DNA of 64,000 nucleotides from Cokeromyces recurvatus (taxonomy: Eukaryota; Mucoromycota; Mucoromycetes; Mucorales; Mucoraceae). The position numbers were made by a program, and so were the translations under genes. Below are positions 25,097-36,635 of this stretch, piece after piece. The notes under the pieces were generated by a model that did no database searches, was not told the DNA's origin, and worked only from the letters and a program-made list of their open reading frames with translations. Each line of letters starts with the position of its first letter. The first letter of the stretch is position 1. The stretch spans positions 992,001-1,056,000 of the forward strand of contig NW_026251392.1 in NCBI RefSeq assembly GCF_025118155.1, read 5' to 3'.

Positions 25097-25459
25097 TCTT
25101 ATTAAAAGTGTTTACAAACCAATAAATATATATTAAAAAAAAAACAAAAAGCAAAAACAACTTCTTTATATGTGTCAAAGAAGAATGCCGAAACATTAAG
25201 CACAATAATTAAAGATCAGCTAAAACTTTTGCCAAAATCAAACTTTCAAGTTTTTCATATTAGATAATCATATTTAAAGCCAAAAAAAAAAGAAAAGAAA
25301 AAAAAAAGACTGCTATTTGCTACTAAATGATATTATTATATGCACTTCTTTGAAAATGTAAAATGTGCAGTCTTAAAAATTTTATTTTTTTCCCCTTATT
25401 ATAGGAACTACTCCAACCAATTAAACCAAAATACTTCTTTTTTTTTAATGTTTCGGAAG
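25097..25459. promoter_or_regulatory. upstream region of the glycosyltransferase
   Basis: A/T-rich stretch between the start codon of the glycosyltransferase (minus strand) and the left end of a Tc1/mariner element. Nothing else is recognised. Confidence 0.35.
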
Positions 25460-26952
25460 TACACCTTTTCCGTATACTTTTAAAAAAAAAATGAAATTTC
25501 AAACACAGACGAAATGTGTAGAGTTTTTAAAGCGGCTTACGTTCCAAGCAGTCATCAAACTTCTGGATCGAATACCTACAGAACCCTTTCAGACCACTCT
25601 GAAGTACGCTGTTGCATGCATTACTTATGCGACTGGTAAGGGTTTCGCTTTCCAAGAGCGGCTCTCTCTTGAGCTTGCTTTTACAGACGGACCAAAACTG
25701 TTCAATCGGGTTCAGTTCAGGAGATTATGGGGGCAGATACAAACAAAAGTAGCCTCGACTTTCGATATAACCCCTTCTTTCTTGGTGCTTGTGGATTGGA
25801 ACATTATCCACAACAAGATAATTCCCTTTAAATTTCTCGTACTGATCCAAGATATTAATAGTATTGGCGATAAAGTTGAAGTAATGGCCTGTAATTGTGC
25901 TAACCGAACTGTTTTTTTCTTCTTTCTCCTTTCCAAGCTTTCTTTTTTTTTTGGATGCTGTTACTTTTGGTATTCTAACCATTACGTTTACAACTCCATA
26001 AGCAGAAATAGAACCCAAAATTAGTCATTATTTTGGCCTTAGTTTTTGGTGTCTTAACAATAGCACGATTGCCGACACGAGACCAAGAAAAAGAGCGTTT
26101 TATATTGACATGAAATCCTGCTTCGTCAATAAAAATACAGTTAAATTGATAATCAACATCAGTATTATCCAACAGATTCTTAACCCACTTGTATCTCTCC
26201 TCAATCTTTTCAGAACTGTTTCTATCTTCAGGGTAGAAATGAAATTTCATACAGCTTATTCTGCACTTTTCCTTTACAAAAGGATGGAAGGCAAATTTTT
26301 TTTATCTCAAGCCCTTCAAAGCCCTTGATTAATCTATCCATTATTTGATCCAGAGTCATGCCTGAATCATCCTCATCAACCAAATTGATAAGGTACTCGC
26401 GATGGGCATCGTTCAAGATAGGAGGTCTTCCCACGGGCCTTCCGCTTCCAGGGGTTTTTTTTTGTAGACAAGTTCGTCTGGATCCTCAAGACTTTTTTTG
26501 TACCATGAAGCAGCTGTACTAGCAGGAACACTTATTTGTTTAGTTACCCCACGAATGGACATACCCTTCTCACCCACGAGAAAGAAGAATTAGTTCATTT
26601 CTTCCTTTCTGTAGTTTCGATACGTTTTCTTGTTGTTTTCAAACTCTTCCTTTACTACCTTTTTTTTCTCTTTTGATACAACTTTGTTAGCCTTATGAGG
26701 CTTCTCGGGAGGCTTTAAATCTAAATATTCCCTATAACTTGTAACATCTGCAATAGGATAATTAAAATTGTCGACCTCTATCCAAAATACTTTAACTTCA
26801 TTTCCTTCCTTGTTGAATGATTTGCCTTATCCATCTTCGTGTATAAGTTGATCCATTTTAATTCAAAGTGCTCGAAATATTAATTAGTCTAATGTGTTAA
26901 TTTTTATATTTATTCTTTTTAAAGTGTACGAATAGTTTCTGGAAAAGGTGTA
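25460..26952 (-). mobile_element. decayed Tc1/mariner element with terminal inverted repeats and TA flanks
   Basis: The ends are CACCTTTTCC at 25,462-25,471 and GGAAAAGGTG at 26,941-26,950, each flanked by TA (25,460-61; 26,951-52), the usual target duplication of this superfamily. Inside the ends, CGTATACTTTTAAAAA on the left matches CGTACACTTTAAAAAG on the reversed right arm, but the left arm lacks about 10 bases. The 1,489-bp interior codes on the minus strand for a DDE transposase in several frames. The element lies between the glycosyltransferase promoter and a LINE remnant. Confidence 0.82.
25527..26640 (-). pseudogene. Tc1/mariner transposase, frameshifted
   Basis: Pieces in order on the minus strand: helix-turn-helix-like MSIRGVTKQISVPASTAASW (about 26,560), GRPPILNDAHREYLINL (26,434), CIFIDEAGFH (first catalytic Asp, about 26,140), YLVVDNVPIHKH (second Asp, about 25,810) and SPELNPIEQFW (third acidic residue, about 25,730), ending at a stop at 25,529-25,527. 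These lie in different frames. At least three frame breaks are visible, one of them in an A run just before the GRPP segment, plus stops upstream. All three catalytic motifs survive as text, but no intact protein can be made. No repaired sequence is given. Confidence 0.8.
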
Positions 26953-27192
26953 TTAAATATATATATTATTTAGAGGTCTTCTAGTCTTAGAGGATATAAT
27001 AATTGATAAACTGTCGTTATTTACAAATCAAGATTGTCTTCAAAGCCACATTAAATATACGCCAAACATGTAATCAGAAGTTATAACAGATTAAAATCAG
27101 AACATGTCATGAAAAACACTCATGCTTAGTTGATCGTCTTTTTCTAGTTTTTTATAAATTTGTATTTCTTAAATCTAGGTTTTATATAAGAT

Positions 27193-27870
27193 ATGACCAA
27201 CATATCCCGCGGCTTTAAATTTATTCTCTTATACAGTATTTCTACTTGCTCAAAACTACAAGAAAAACATTCGAAACTTCTATCCCATTGTCGTAATAAT
27301 CTGATTGTCGACCCTATTCTTACGATACCAATGACAAGAAGAGAACGCTTTCGTTGCGTGCGATGGCGACTTGGTTGGTTACCTCTTGGTAAACCCAAGC
27401 CTGCCCTTTCCATCCAAATGAACTCCTCACACACACACGCTCACATAGTTTTTCTTGTTTGCATATGCATAACCGCCTTCAGATGCCCCAAATCTATTGA
27501 AGATCCACTCTCTTATCTCTTGAACCTATTAACATCAACATCCCTTACTAAGAAAGTAAGAAAATCAATTGATGCCTGGCTCATACGCTGGCCTTCTCTA
27601 TGTGCAATTCTGCTTGGAGATGGACTATCTAGCTTCACTCCCAAATCCCTGAACCCTCTGACCATCATCTTCTTTCAATACAACAACGATTTTCTGATAG
27701 TTAAATTATCATCACTTATACATATACTTTAACATTTTCCCTTTTATCCCAAAAGGGGTTTTCTTTCCTTTTTTTCCATAGCGATCTGACCAGGGCAAAA
27801 CAGCATATAAATGCTATGTACTCATTAGTCATTTTTTAATTTTTTAAATAAAATCATTCTTCAATCGTAA
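27193..27870 (+). mobile_element. LINE (non-LTR retroelement) 3' end with C-terminal ORF tail
   Basis: An open stretch of 179 codons (27,193-27,732) has the look of the C-terminal tail of a mucoralean LINE ORF2: RRERFRCVRWRLGWLPLGKP, a His-rich knuckle (SSHTHAH with nearby Cys) and CPKSIEDPLSYLLNL, then LIRWPSLCAILL. There is no reverse-transcriptase core, so the copy is 5'-truncated or broken. The sequence from 27,690 to about 27,864, overlapping and following the frame, is repeated at 187-364. The 3' terminus lacks a poly-A tail and ends near ATCGTAATG. Family recognition rests on memory of similar proteins, not on a search. Confidence 0.6.
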
Positions 27871-28042
27871 TGTTTTTTTTTTGTTACTTGCTCAACATTA
27901 TTTATAATGACTGCTTTAATATATATGCCAATTCATACTACTAGTATCCTTTTTCTTCAACTTTATACAGTTCATCATACCCAGTTTTTATTTCTTAATC
28001 TCTTAAACTAGTATAAATTTTATTTATAAATTCTACTTTTCT

Positions 28043-28332
28043 TTATAAATCGTAATCATCATCTGAATCATCATATTGTCTGCGGTTATACTACAATTAA
28101 ATAATTTAGTATAATTTTTTATATGCATATACATATATACTTACAACAATACGTGTTTGTGTTGAATTCGAGTCCTGCTGACTAATTTGACTTAAAAGAT
28201 CAATTAGTTGCTTTTCAGTAACTTTGCTTCTTAATTGATTTGTTTGTGCCATTCTAATCAATAAATCTTCAACAGCGCGAGCTTTATCTGCTTTTACCAT
28301 CTGAATACGTGCCACTATATTGAAGCAATTTA

Positions 28333-28375
<43 letters not shown>

Positions 28376-28812
28376 TTGTTGTTGTTGTTGGCTTTCTTAC
28401 TTACATCTTTCTCTAGCAGAATTATCCAAGATTTGGTACAACTACACATAAAAATAAATAAATAAATGTTTCATTTCTTTTGTAATAATTCGTTACCATG
28501 TTTCGTCGCATTTCTTCCATTTGTCTATATAAAACAAAACAACATAAATAGAGAATCATCATTTTTATATTTTATTTGAAAATACCCTTTCTTTTCAGCA
28601 TCCTCTTTAGATCCTCCAGATGAAGAGCCCATTCCAACGCCAAATCCTGCACTCTATTATTATTTTCATAATTAAAATGTCATTATAAATTTACTACATT
28701 TATTTTTAAAACAAATCAATCTCATATATACCTGTTGACTCATACCACCGCTCTGTGCTTGTAATTCTGCTAAACGTCTGGCTCTAATAGCTTGAAGTTC
28801 GTCGTCTTCCAT
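28043..28812 (-). CDS. PDCD5: PDCD5/TFAR19-family protein
   Basis: Six exons (28,812-28,732; 28,653-28,586; 28,524-28,497; 28,441-28,405; 28,314-28,145; 28,090-28,043) give 143 residues. The N-terminus MEDDELQAIRARRLAELQAQ is the acidic/basic helix of the family. The core reads YQILDNSARERL, ARIQMVKADKARAVEDLL and QLIDLLSQISQQ; the end NRRQYDDSDDDYDL is the usual acidic tail. PDCD5 is a small conserved helical protein linked to chaperonin (CCT) binding and, in animals, apoptosis; its fungal role is poorly known. Exons of 28 and 37 nt are short for this window. Intron 5 holds 40 T followed by GTTGTTG repeats. Translation starts 193 bp from the divergent TRAPPC11 start. Confidence 0.87.
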
Positions 28813-29005
28813 CTTTTCTTTTTTAGTTATGTAAAGAAGAAAATTTTTGAACTTACCACCATATTTATTATTGCATAAGTTTAATCTCCGATTATTGCAT
28901 TAGTTTATCAAAAACTATGAAAAAACCTGCCCTATTGCTTATTTTTTTTCTTATGTGTATACATTTCGTTTATTTTTAATCCCAAGATATTAGAGATTTC
29001 AGTCA
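28813..29005. promoter_or_regulatory. 193-bp divergent promoter PDCD5 / TRAPPC11
   Basis: Only 193 bases separate the two start codons on opposite strands, so the promoters must overlap or be bidirectional. The stretch is A/T-rich with no TATA box or named motif that I would defend. Confidence 0.5.
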
Positions 29006-32000
29006 ATGTATTCATATCCTCCCGAGTACTTGCTTCATCCAACGCCTGTATTGGCTTTGTATGGACTAACAATAACGAATGAAGCAAAACTAGTTGATGT
29101 GGATACTCAAGATACCGAGCCAACAACTCGATCGAACCTTGTAAATCTACTTTTGAATATATTTACAAGCAAGACAGATTATACGTTGTATGAAGCTCCT
29201 AAATATCTATCAAATAACCAGACACTACCACCATTTAGAGTGATTACCGTCTCAAAGGTAAAAAAAAAAGATAAAGAATAATAGAACTATTGCTTAACGC
29301 GCATTATGAATAGGATTATACATTACCTCAAAGGGCACCACCAGCAGCACCTAATTTGCCACCACCTCATTCCAACTTGTCACCCCTTTCACAAGATTCA
29401 CCACTTTATCCTGATGGCGTCATGACACCACTTTGGATTAAAAAGCATTTATATTTACCTAGTGTAGTTGTTGGTTTTTATGATATATGGGAATCCGAAG
29501 AAAAAGCTCAACGTGAAGTAGGTCCTTTATCTTCACAGGTACTTATTGATCCAGCTGAACGTGAGAATGATACGAATTTAGCAGCAGAAATAAATAGTAG
29601 ACGGTAAAAAAAAAAAAAGTTGGTGGGGGGGAATTTTTTTTAAGTACGAGGTTAGTTATTTATACACATTATAGAAAATATTTTCAAGATAAAGGGATTA
29701 AGTTTGCTGCAGCAATCATATTAAAGCGTCGATCTTCTGGTAAAAATATATGAAATAATAAATAGAGAAAAGAATTAATATTAGTTGGGTAGATGCAGCA
29801 ATAGATGAACGTTTATCATCTATAAGGAAGCAATGCGGCTTAGATACAAGAAGCTCATTTTTTACGATAGCACCTGGTTCATCCTCTGAGGTACAAGAGT
29901 TTGTTAACAGGTACAAAATCATTGATAAAACTAGATATCCATTTGTATACTTAGACATTTTTTTTTTAAAAAAAAACTAGCTTATATCGAACACTATATG
30001 AGCCAGCACTCTATTTTTATAGTAATCGACTCAAAAAGATTCGTAAAAAGAAATCAAAACTTCCTTCACCTTTAACTATGCCAAAACCTATAATCGATTT
30101 ATCTTCAACAGAACCTCAACCTTTATCAATTATTGGTTGGATCTTACGATACGATTTTAAAATTGCCTTTTTTCAGGAAATGAAACAAGAAATAGATGGC
30201 GCATTAAAGTAATAGTTTATAATATAATATTTATATATAATGTGGGGTAATTTATAATTTTTATTCATTAGATCCTATGAAGCTGCTTATAACACTATAT
30301 GTGAACTGTTCGCACCTAATTCTTCACAAAATGTCGAACATGCTATTTTGGTACCAAATGGGAAGAGATGGAAGGAAGCACGGAGTTTAGCAGATTGTAT
30401 AAATATAAAAATTTGTAAATTTAACCTTTACTTGAACGATCCTTTGGCTGCAGTTGCACAGTTAAACAGACATTTGCATATGTTTCAATCTTATTCACCT
30501 AATTGGGGTATGGGTGAGCATACTTTTGAATATTGGGCATGGCTATCGAAACAGTATGTTGGTAAAATATTATGATTTATATTTTTTTTGTTAATGCATA
30601 TGTGTATATATACATATTATAGATACCGTATTTTCGGGGATATTGTTGATGCAGCAGTTTATGCGGGATATAAAATTCCTATTCCAACATCTTTTTCATC
30701 AGGAAATTTATCACTTAGTAATGGGAATTCAGGAGGATGTAATCCAGGTGCTATTCTTCAACATCCAGGATTCTATTATCACTTAGCTGCCATGTGCTGT
30801 GCAGAAAGACGAAGACAGTTTTTAGAGATGGATCGATCTGATACAGCAGCTAATAATTCACTTTTGCAGAATGAAAGGCTCGTAGATCATTCGAGTTTAA
30901 CAATTGAGTTGTTAACTAAGAGTTATGAACAATTTAAACGTTATCGAAATGGAAGGATGACCCTTTATTTAGCAGCAGAAATTGCTGGCACTTACTACGA
31001 AACGGGAAAGTTTGATATGGCAATCAAGTTCTTTGAACGTATCGGCAAGACCTATCGAAAAGAAAAATGGAATATGGTCCTTACGTCTATTTTAAGATGG
31101 TCATTAAGATGTGCTAAGGAATTAGGTTCATGGGAAAAAGCAGTTGAATCACTTGTAGAATTAATGTCAGATAATTTACCAATAGCAGAAAACAAGCGAC
31201 ATGATATTCAAAAAGAATTGATGGATATCTTGAATAATCAATCGAATGATATGCCACTTATCATTCATATGGATCAAATCAATGCCTTTGTGACATGTCA
31301 AGTACAGATAAAACAACAGACGAATTTCGTAAGTGCTCCTGTAGAGTATCAGATCACATTAAAAACAAATAAGGCATCGCCTTTAATGCCATTCCGATTT
31401 AATGCTGCAAGGATTATTTTTAGTGATCCTCAATATAATCTTATTTTACAAGATAGTAGTCTTGATAAAGATCAACCAAAGTCCATTGAATTGATCGAAT
31501 TTTCAAATAGCCTATCAAAAATTACTGAACCTGGCGACTATGAAAATTGGTTCACTGCTGAAGCTGATCTAAGAGTCTTCAAAGATCAAATAAAAGTACT
31601 TCATGGTTGCGTAATACCACAAGATTGTGGTGAGTTGAAGGTATAGAAAAAAAAATAAAATAAAAAAATAAAATAAAATAAAAAGATAAATTATTATGTA
31701 ATTAACATCTTTTAATAGATATTGAATGTCTATTTGGATATTATTACATCAAATTGGAAAGTAGAATTGAAATACGATTTAGATAAAATAGCAGAGGATC
31801 ATCCAATCACAAGGAGAAAATGGCTAGAGCATGCTCCAGGTATATATTTAAATATATATTTCGCTTGTAAGCAGTTTCTTATTTTAATCATTAGATGAAA
31901 AGCTTGTGTTTAAAACCCTTGATGGTCATGGTCATTTGTCATATGCAAAGTAAGATTCACATTTTACTATAGGCTAATTTTTTTTTATTTTAACCTACTA

Positions 32001-33529
32001 TTGATTTATAGTATTATGCAGAAACCGCCTAGTATAGATTTGACATTTGAGCATGCTGCGCCTGCCATATTAGATGAGCTCTTTAAAGTTGATATGACAA
32101 TGACAAACTTAGAAACGGAGTCTATTGAAGCTATTTTATGTGTTGAAATCAAAAATTCCGAATCTACTGTTAATGATGACATTATGTTTACTACAGAAGA
32201 ACATGATACTGAAGAGAAGGAAATAAGTTTGGGTATTATCAATCCAGGAGAATCAATAATAAAACCAATTTATATTCGTGGTCGACTAGTTATAGGATCT
32301 AGACTAGTTAATGTTACTGTAAAGTATAATAGATTTAAGTCATCATATTTTCTTTTATATTCATTTTATTATTACTATTATTATTATTTAGATCAAATAC
32401 ACAATTGTTGGGAAAACTACAAAATATGTAGAGAAATCAGAATCACTTCGTATTCCATTTATTGCTCCTTTTGATGTTAATTTTGAATTATGTGCACAAA
32501 CAGAAAGATTAAAAGAATCAATGGCTCCTATCTTAGAAAGGTCAGAAAGATGGCTTTTGGTTGCTTCAATTCGTTGTTTCTCTACATGGGATCTAGATAT
32601 TCAATACTTAACATTAGAAGAAAATAAGGTAAGTAATATACATATATATATATATACATTTATGTATAATATTTATAACATTATATTATCTTATTAGATT
32701 TTTTCTCATCCATATACCTCTTTATCTTTAATATCAAAGATAGATAATTTTGAGGATCAAAGTAAGAAACACATAAAATATAATATTGTTATATTTCTAA
32801 CTTCTTATTTAAATCAGCTTGGAAGCCTGGACATGTATATAATGCAAATTATCTATTTCAACTCTCTACCACAGATATTACAGAGGAGCAAGCGTCTGTT
32901 CCTGCAGGAACAATTGTAATTAAATGGAAGAGGTAAAAAAAAAAAAAAATACATTCATGCATATTAAAAGGATAAACTGAATTCATATTTTATAAAAGAT
33001 CTGGAATAAAGGAACATCAATATAATACATCGATAATTCAACTTCCTTCTATTCAATTCCAACAACAAGATCTCGTTATACTTGCTGGTAAAGTATATAT
33101 TATTTTATTTTATTTTTAGTTACTTAATGATATTTCTTAGATATACCGTCTAAAATTTATTTGAGTGAACCATTTACTTTGACTTATACCGTTTATAATC
33201 CAACTAAGTACTTGGCAGATTACACTAGTTCTGTAGAGTTGAGTGAAGCATTTGTATTTTCTGGTTACAAACAATTTAAAGGCCGTGTGTTACCATTTTC
33301 TAAAGCTACTTATCGTTATATATGCTATCCATTATTGGCAGGTAAAGTTAAACTTCCTCGACTTAAAGTCATGGCTAGTCAACAACAAGGTGGTGAAAAA
33401 GATGTTCCAATACAGATTATTGGTAGTGGTATATCAACTACTTTAGATAATAGTTTACAAACGAAAAACATACATAATCCTTTAGATCAACCATTATTTG
33501 CATTTGTTAATGCAAAACGAAACTTGTAA
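29006..33529 (+). CDS. TRAPPC11: TRAPP complex subunit 11 (foie gras)
   Basis: Fifteen exons, all in phase, give 1,209 residues: 29,006-29,257; 29,314-29,603; 29,675-29,739; 29,793-29,910; 29,981-30,208; 30,272-30,553; 30,623-31,640; 31,719-31,839; 31,895-31,949; 32,012-32,318; 32,392-32,628; 32,698-32,761; 32,818-32,932; 32,999-33,087; 33,141-33,529. TRAPPC11 is a subunit of the TRAPP III tether acting in ER-to-Golgi traffic and autophagy. The foie-gras domain lies about residues 350-620 (GWILRYDFKIAFFQEMKQEI, FEYWAWLSKQYRIFGDIVDAA, HPGFYYHLAAMCCAERRR, ALKSYEAAYNTI). The C-terminal half is the beta-rich gryzun-like region (KPGHVYNANYLFQLST, LTYTVYNPTKYLADY). Intron 6 uses GTATGT inside an apparent YVG codon run; that choice restores KQYRIFG. 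Length matches animal orthologues (about 1,130-1,200). Confidence 0.87.
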
Positions 33530-33858
33530 TAAAATAAAACAAGCTATAGTATTGTTTTTATCATCTTTATCTGCACTCACTGTAGAATAAAACGTTTCTG
33601 AAAAAAAAAAGACCGTTTATAATTATTTTGACGAATTTTATATTTGTTAAAAAAAAAACCATATTTTTAGTATTATTTAAAACGTAAATATGTGCTTCAA
33701 AGTTTACATTTTCTAGTCATATTTTTTTTTTCATATTTTTTTTCTTCTCTTTACTCTTTTTTTCTTAAATACTGCTACTTCTTTAATTCAATACTTATTA
33801 AAAAAAAAGGCCCCCTCATATTATAATACATTAATTAACAAAGCTATTATAAATAATA
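33530..33858. promoter_or_regulatory. intergenic, upstream of second VTC gene
   Basis: 329 bases, A/T-rich, containing the TRAPPC11 3' end and the promoter of the VTC gene. A pyrimidine-rich block is at 33,720-33,770. No motif is claimed. Confidence 0.35.
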
Positions 33859-36139
33859 ATGAAGTTTGGTGTAGAATTTAATGCTAAAATATTTGAGCCC
33901 TGGAGGGATTCATATGTTCAATATGACAAGCTCAAAGAACGATTAAAAGAAACGGAAGAAAGTAATGATTCATTTGCCAACCAATTTGAAATCGAGCTAA
34001 AAAAGGTATATAACTTTGTTCAGATCCGTTTACAGACAATGACAAGCCGTATCGATTATTGCAACTATCTTTTGAGAGGGTATAGTAAATCGAAACCGGC
34101 AGAAGATGCTTATAATTCTGTGGCAGATAGCTTGGCAGATATTCTGATTGACATAGATGATTTAACCAAATATCATGAATTAAATCTTATTGCCTTTGAA
34201 AAGATTGCAAATAAACATGATAATAAGGTAGCTGGTGGCATACTTACACCGTATTTTTTTGATAAATTATTATATTTATATCCACTGGATAAACAAAGGT
34301 TCGATATATTGGTCGTGCGAATTTCCGAAATGTATGAAGTTTGTCGACACTATGGTAATGCAAGACTATCCTGTGTTGATGACAATAGTTCAGATATTAA
34401 ACAAACGGCCTTTGAAAGAGCTACATATAAATATTGGGTTCACCCAGATAATATCAATCAAGTCAAGACAATTATTTTATTACACCTGCCAATTTATGTC
34501 TTTAACAGGAAGAAACAATATGAATCAACAGATGCAGCTGTTTCTAGTGTTTATTTTGACAATGAACTATTTGAACTTTATCATGAGCGACTGGATCGTA
34601 GTGAAGGTGCAGAGGCCATTCGTATTCGTTGGTATGGAAAAAGTAGTGAACTTAATGACGATGTTTATGTTGAACGGAAGACACATCATGCTCCATGGAT
34701 GTATGGTAAATCTATTAAGGATCGTTTCAGGATCAAGGGGGATCAAACCAATGCATACTTAAGTGGAACATATACAGCAAAAAACTATAAAGAGGATTTA
34801 GAGAAAAGAGAAAAGATGGATTCCAAGACAATTGAAGATAGTTATTTTATTGCTGAGGGAATTCATGATTCTATCAAACGTAAAGAATTGAAGCCTATGT
34901 GCCGTGTTTTCTATAATCGCACTGCTTTTCAACTACCAGGCGACCAGCGTTTAAGAATTAGTTTAGATTCAAATCTGACTTTTATTCGAGAAGATCATAT
35001 AGATGGTAGGGAAAGACGGGTAACGGAGAATAGATCATCTAATTGGAGAAGGCAAGACATTGGTATTGAATACCCATTCCGCAAAGTCAAAGAGTCTGAC
35101 ATTTTGAGATTCCCCTATGCAGTTTTAGAAATTAAGATACAGGAACATCTAGGGCAGGAAATTCCCAATTGGTTGAACAATCTTTTAAAAAGTCATCTTG
35201 TGTTTCAAGTTCCTCGATTTTCCAAATATATTCATGGCGCAAGTTGCTTATTTCATGACAAGGTTTCTAATACTCCCTTTTGGATTGAAATGCTTCATGA
35301 AGATATAAAGAAGCCTGTTATACAGAATATTGGGCTTTCTCGATCTCAGAGCTTTAAGGCTCTCATCAATGGGCATCATAGAAAATCGCTCTTTGCTCAG
35401 AATGATATACCTCTTAAAGTATCCACTATACTAGAATTTAAACCAAAGCATGAATCATATACATTAATGGATACGAAAAAATCAAATACAAAAGAAATTA
35501 ATAATCAAGATATTCAGCACTTATCTATTAACTTCCCAGAAAATTTAGTATCACCTACACTAGAACATACTGAAATAGACAACTTGCGGTTTCCACATAA
35601 ATTTTTCAAGTTTTGGAAAAAGAACAATAAAGCTGAGGAAGATATAGTACATTGGGCACCAGATGGCTTTCTTAGTGTATTGAAAAGAGGTGTGTCTTTT
35701 AATAAAGAGATAAATACCAATAAAACATCTATTTGCAAGAGAAGAGATTCAAAAGTATTTTTTTCTAACGAACGTACTTTTATGGCTTGGCTACATTATT
35801 GTATTTTACTTTTAACAATTGCAATAAGGTTAGTTAATGGTGGTGATACAGTATCAAAAATAATTGGCAGTACTTTTATTGCTTTAACAGTAATGGTTTC
35901 TATGTAAGTTTGTATGAGATAGTTGAAAGATATATATATATATATATATTAATTAAACCTATATAATGTATAGTTATTCATTGGCACGCTTCCATTCTAG
36001 AGCTTATCATTTAAAAAATGGTTATCCAACATCAACATTGGAAGACATTTATGGGCCTATTACATTGTGTGTTCTAGTTGCTGCTGCCATAATTGCTAAT
36101 TTTTATTTAAGACTTCCATTAATTATGGAAAAGAATTAA
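33859..36139 (+). CDS. vacuolar transporter chaperone, VTC2/VTC3-like
   Basis: Two exons (33,859-35,903 and 35,974-36,139; 70-nt intron, donor GTAAGT) give 736 residues. Order: SPX domain (about 1-155; MKFGVEFNAKIFEPWRDSYV, QYDKLKERLKE, YHELNLIAFEKIANKHD), VTC tunnel domain (about 190-510; [71 protein letters not shown]) and three C-terminal membrane helices. The last helix lies on the small second exon. The N-terminal PWRDSYVQYDKLK pattern is that of yeast Vtc2/Vtc3 rather than Vtc4. It is a clear paralogue of the gene at 19.8-22.1 kb, on the opposite strand. In yeast Vtc2 or Vtc3 joins Vtc4 and Vtc1 in one complex; a similar pairing is inferred here. Confidence 0.85.
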
Positions 36140-36635
36140 TAAAGAAATTGTGAAATACATTAATTTAACTTGTATATAAACTAGAGAACATATATATTTT
36201 TAAGAATATATGAAATACATCTAGACTTCAAAAAACATAATTATCGTTGATCAATAACAGTAATGTATAATTCATAATAGCGGTTATATGTAACCACTAT
36301 AAACAATAGACTATATTAAACTAAAGAAGATCTAAATAAAGAGAATGAGACAAGAGTTGAATATGACACCATATCTAGAAAAGCTAAGGCTTCTTTCATT
36401 TCTAAATAAATACCATTTTTTGGTATAAATATACCAACTCATTGTATTTATAATTATAGTGACTAATTTAAGCTATAACAAAAATACATACGGATTTGAA
36501 AAGATTTTATTTTTATTAATTCATATAATTGAATATTAATATAAAGTACACAAAAAACAAATATATATGTATATAAATGTATATAAATATATTAAGACGG
36601 TATATAATAGATAATATTGCTATATAGATGTATAA
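36140..36635. other. convergent intergenic region
   Basis: 496 bases, A/T-rich, between the 3' ends of the VTC gene and the Mso1-like gene. No gene or repeat is supported. Confidence 0.4.

Noticed and set aside
25491..26024. 177-codon plus-strand open frame
   Set aside because: It is the antisense of the transposase C-terminal half (the minus strand carries the DNVPIH and PELNPIEQFW motifs).
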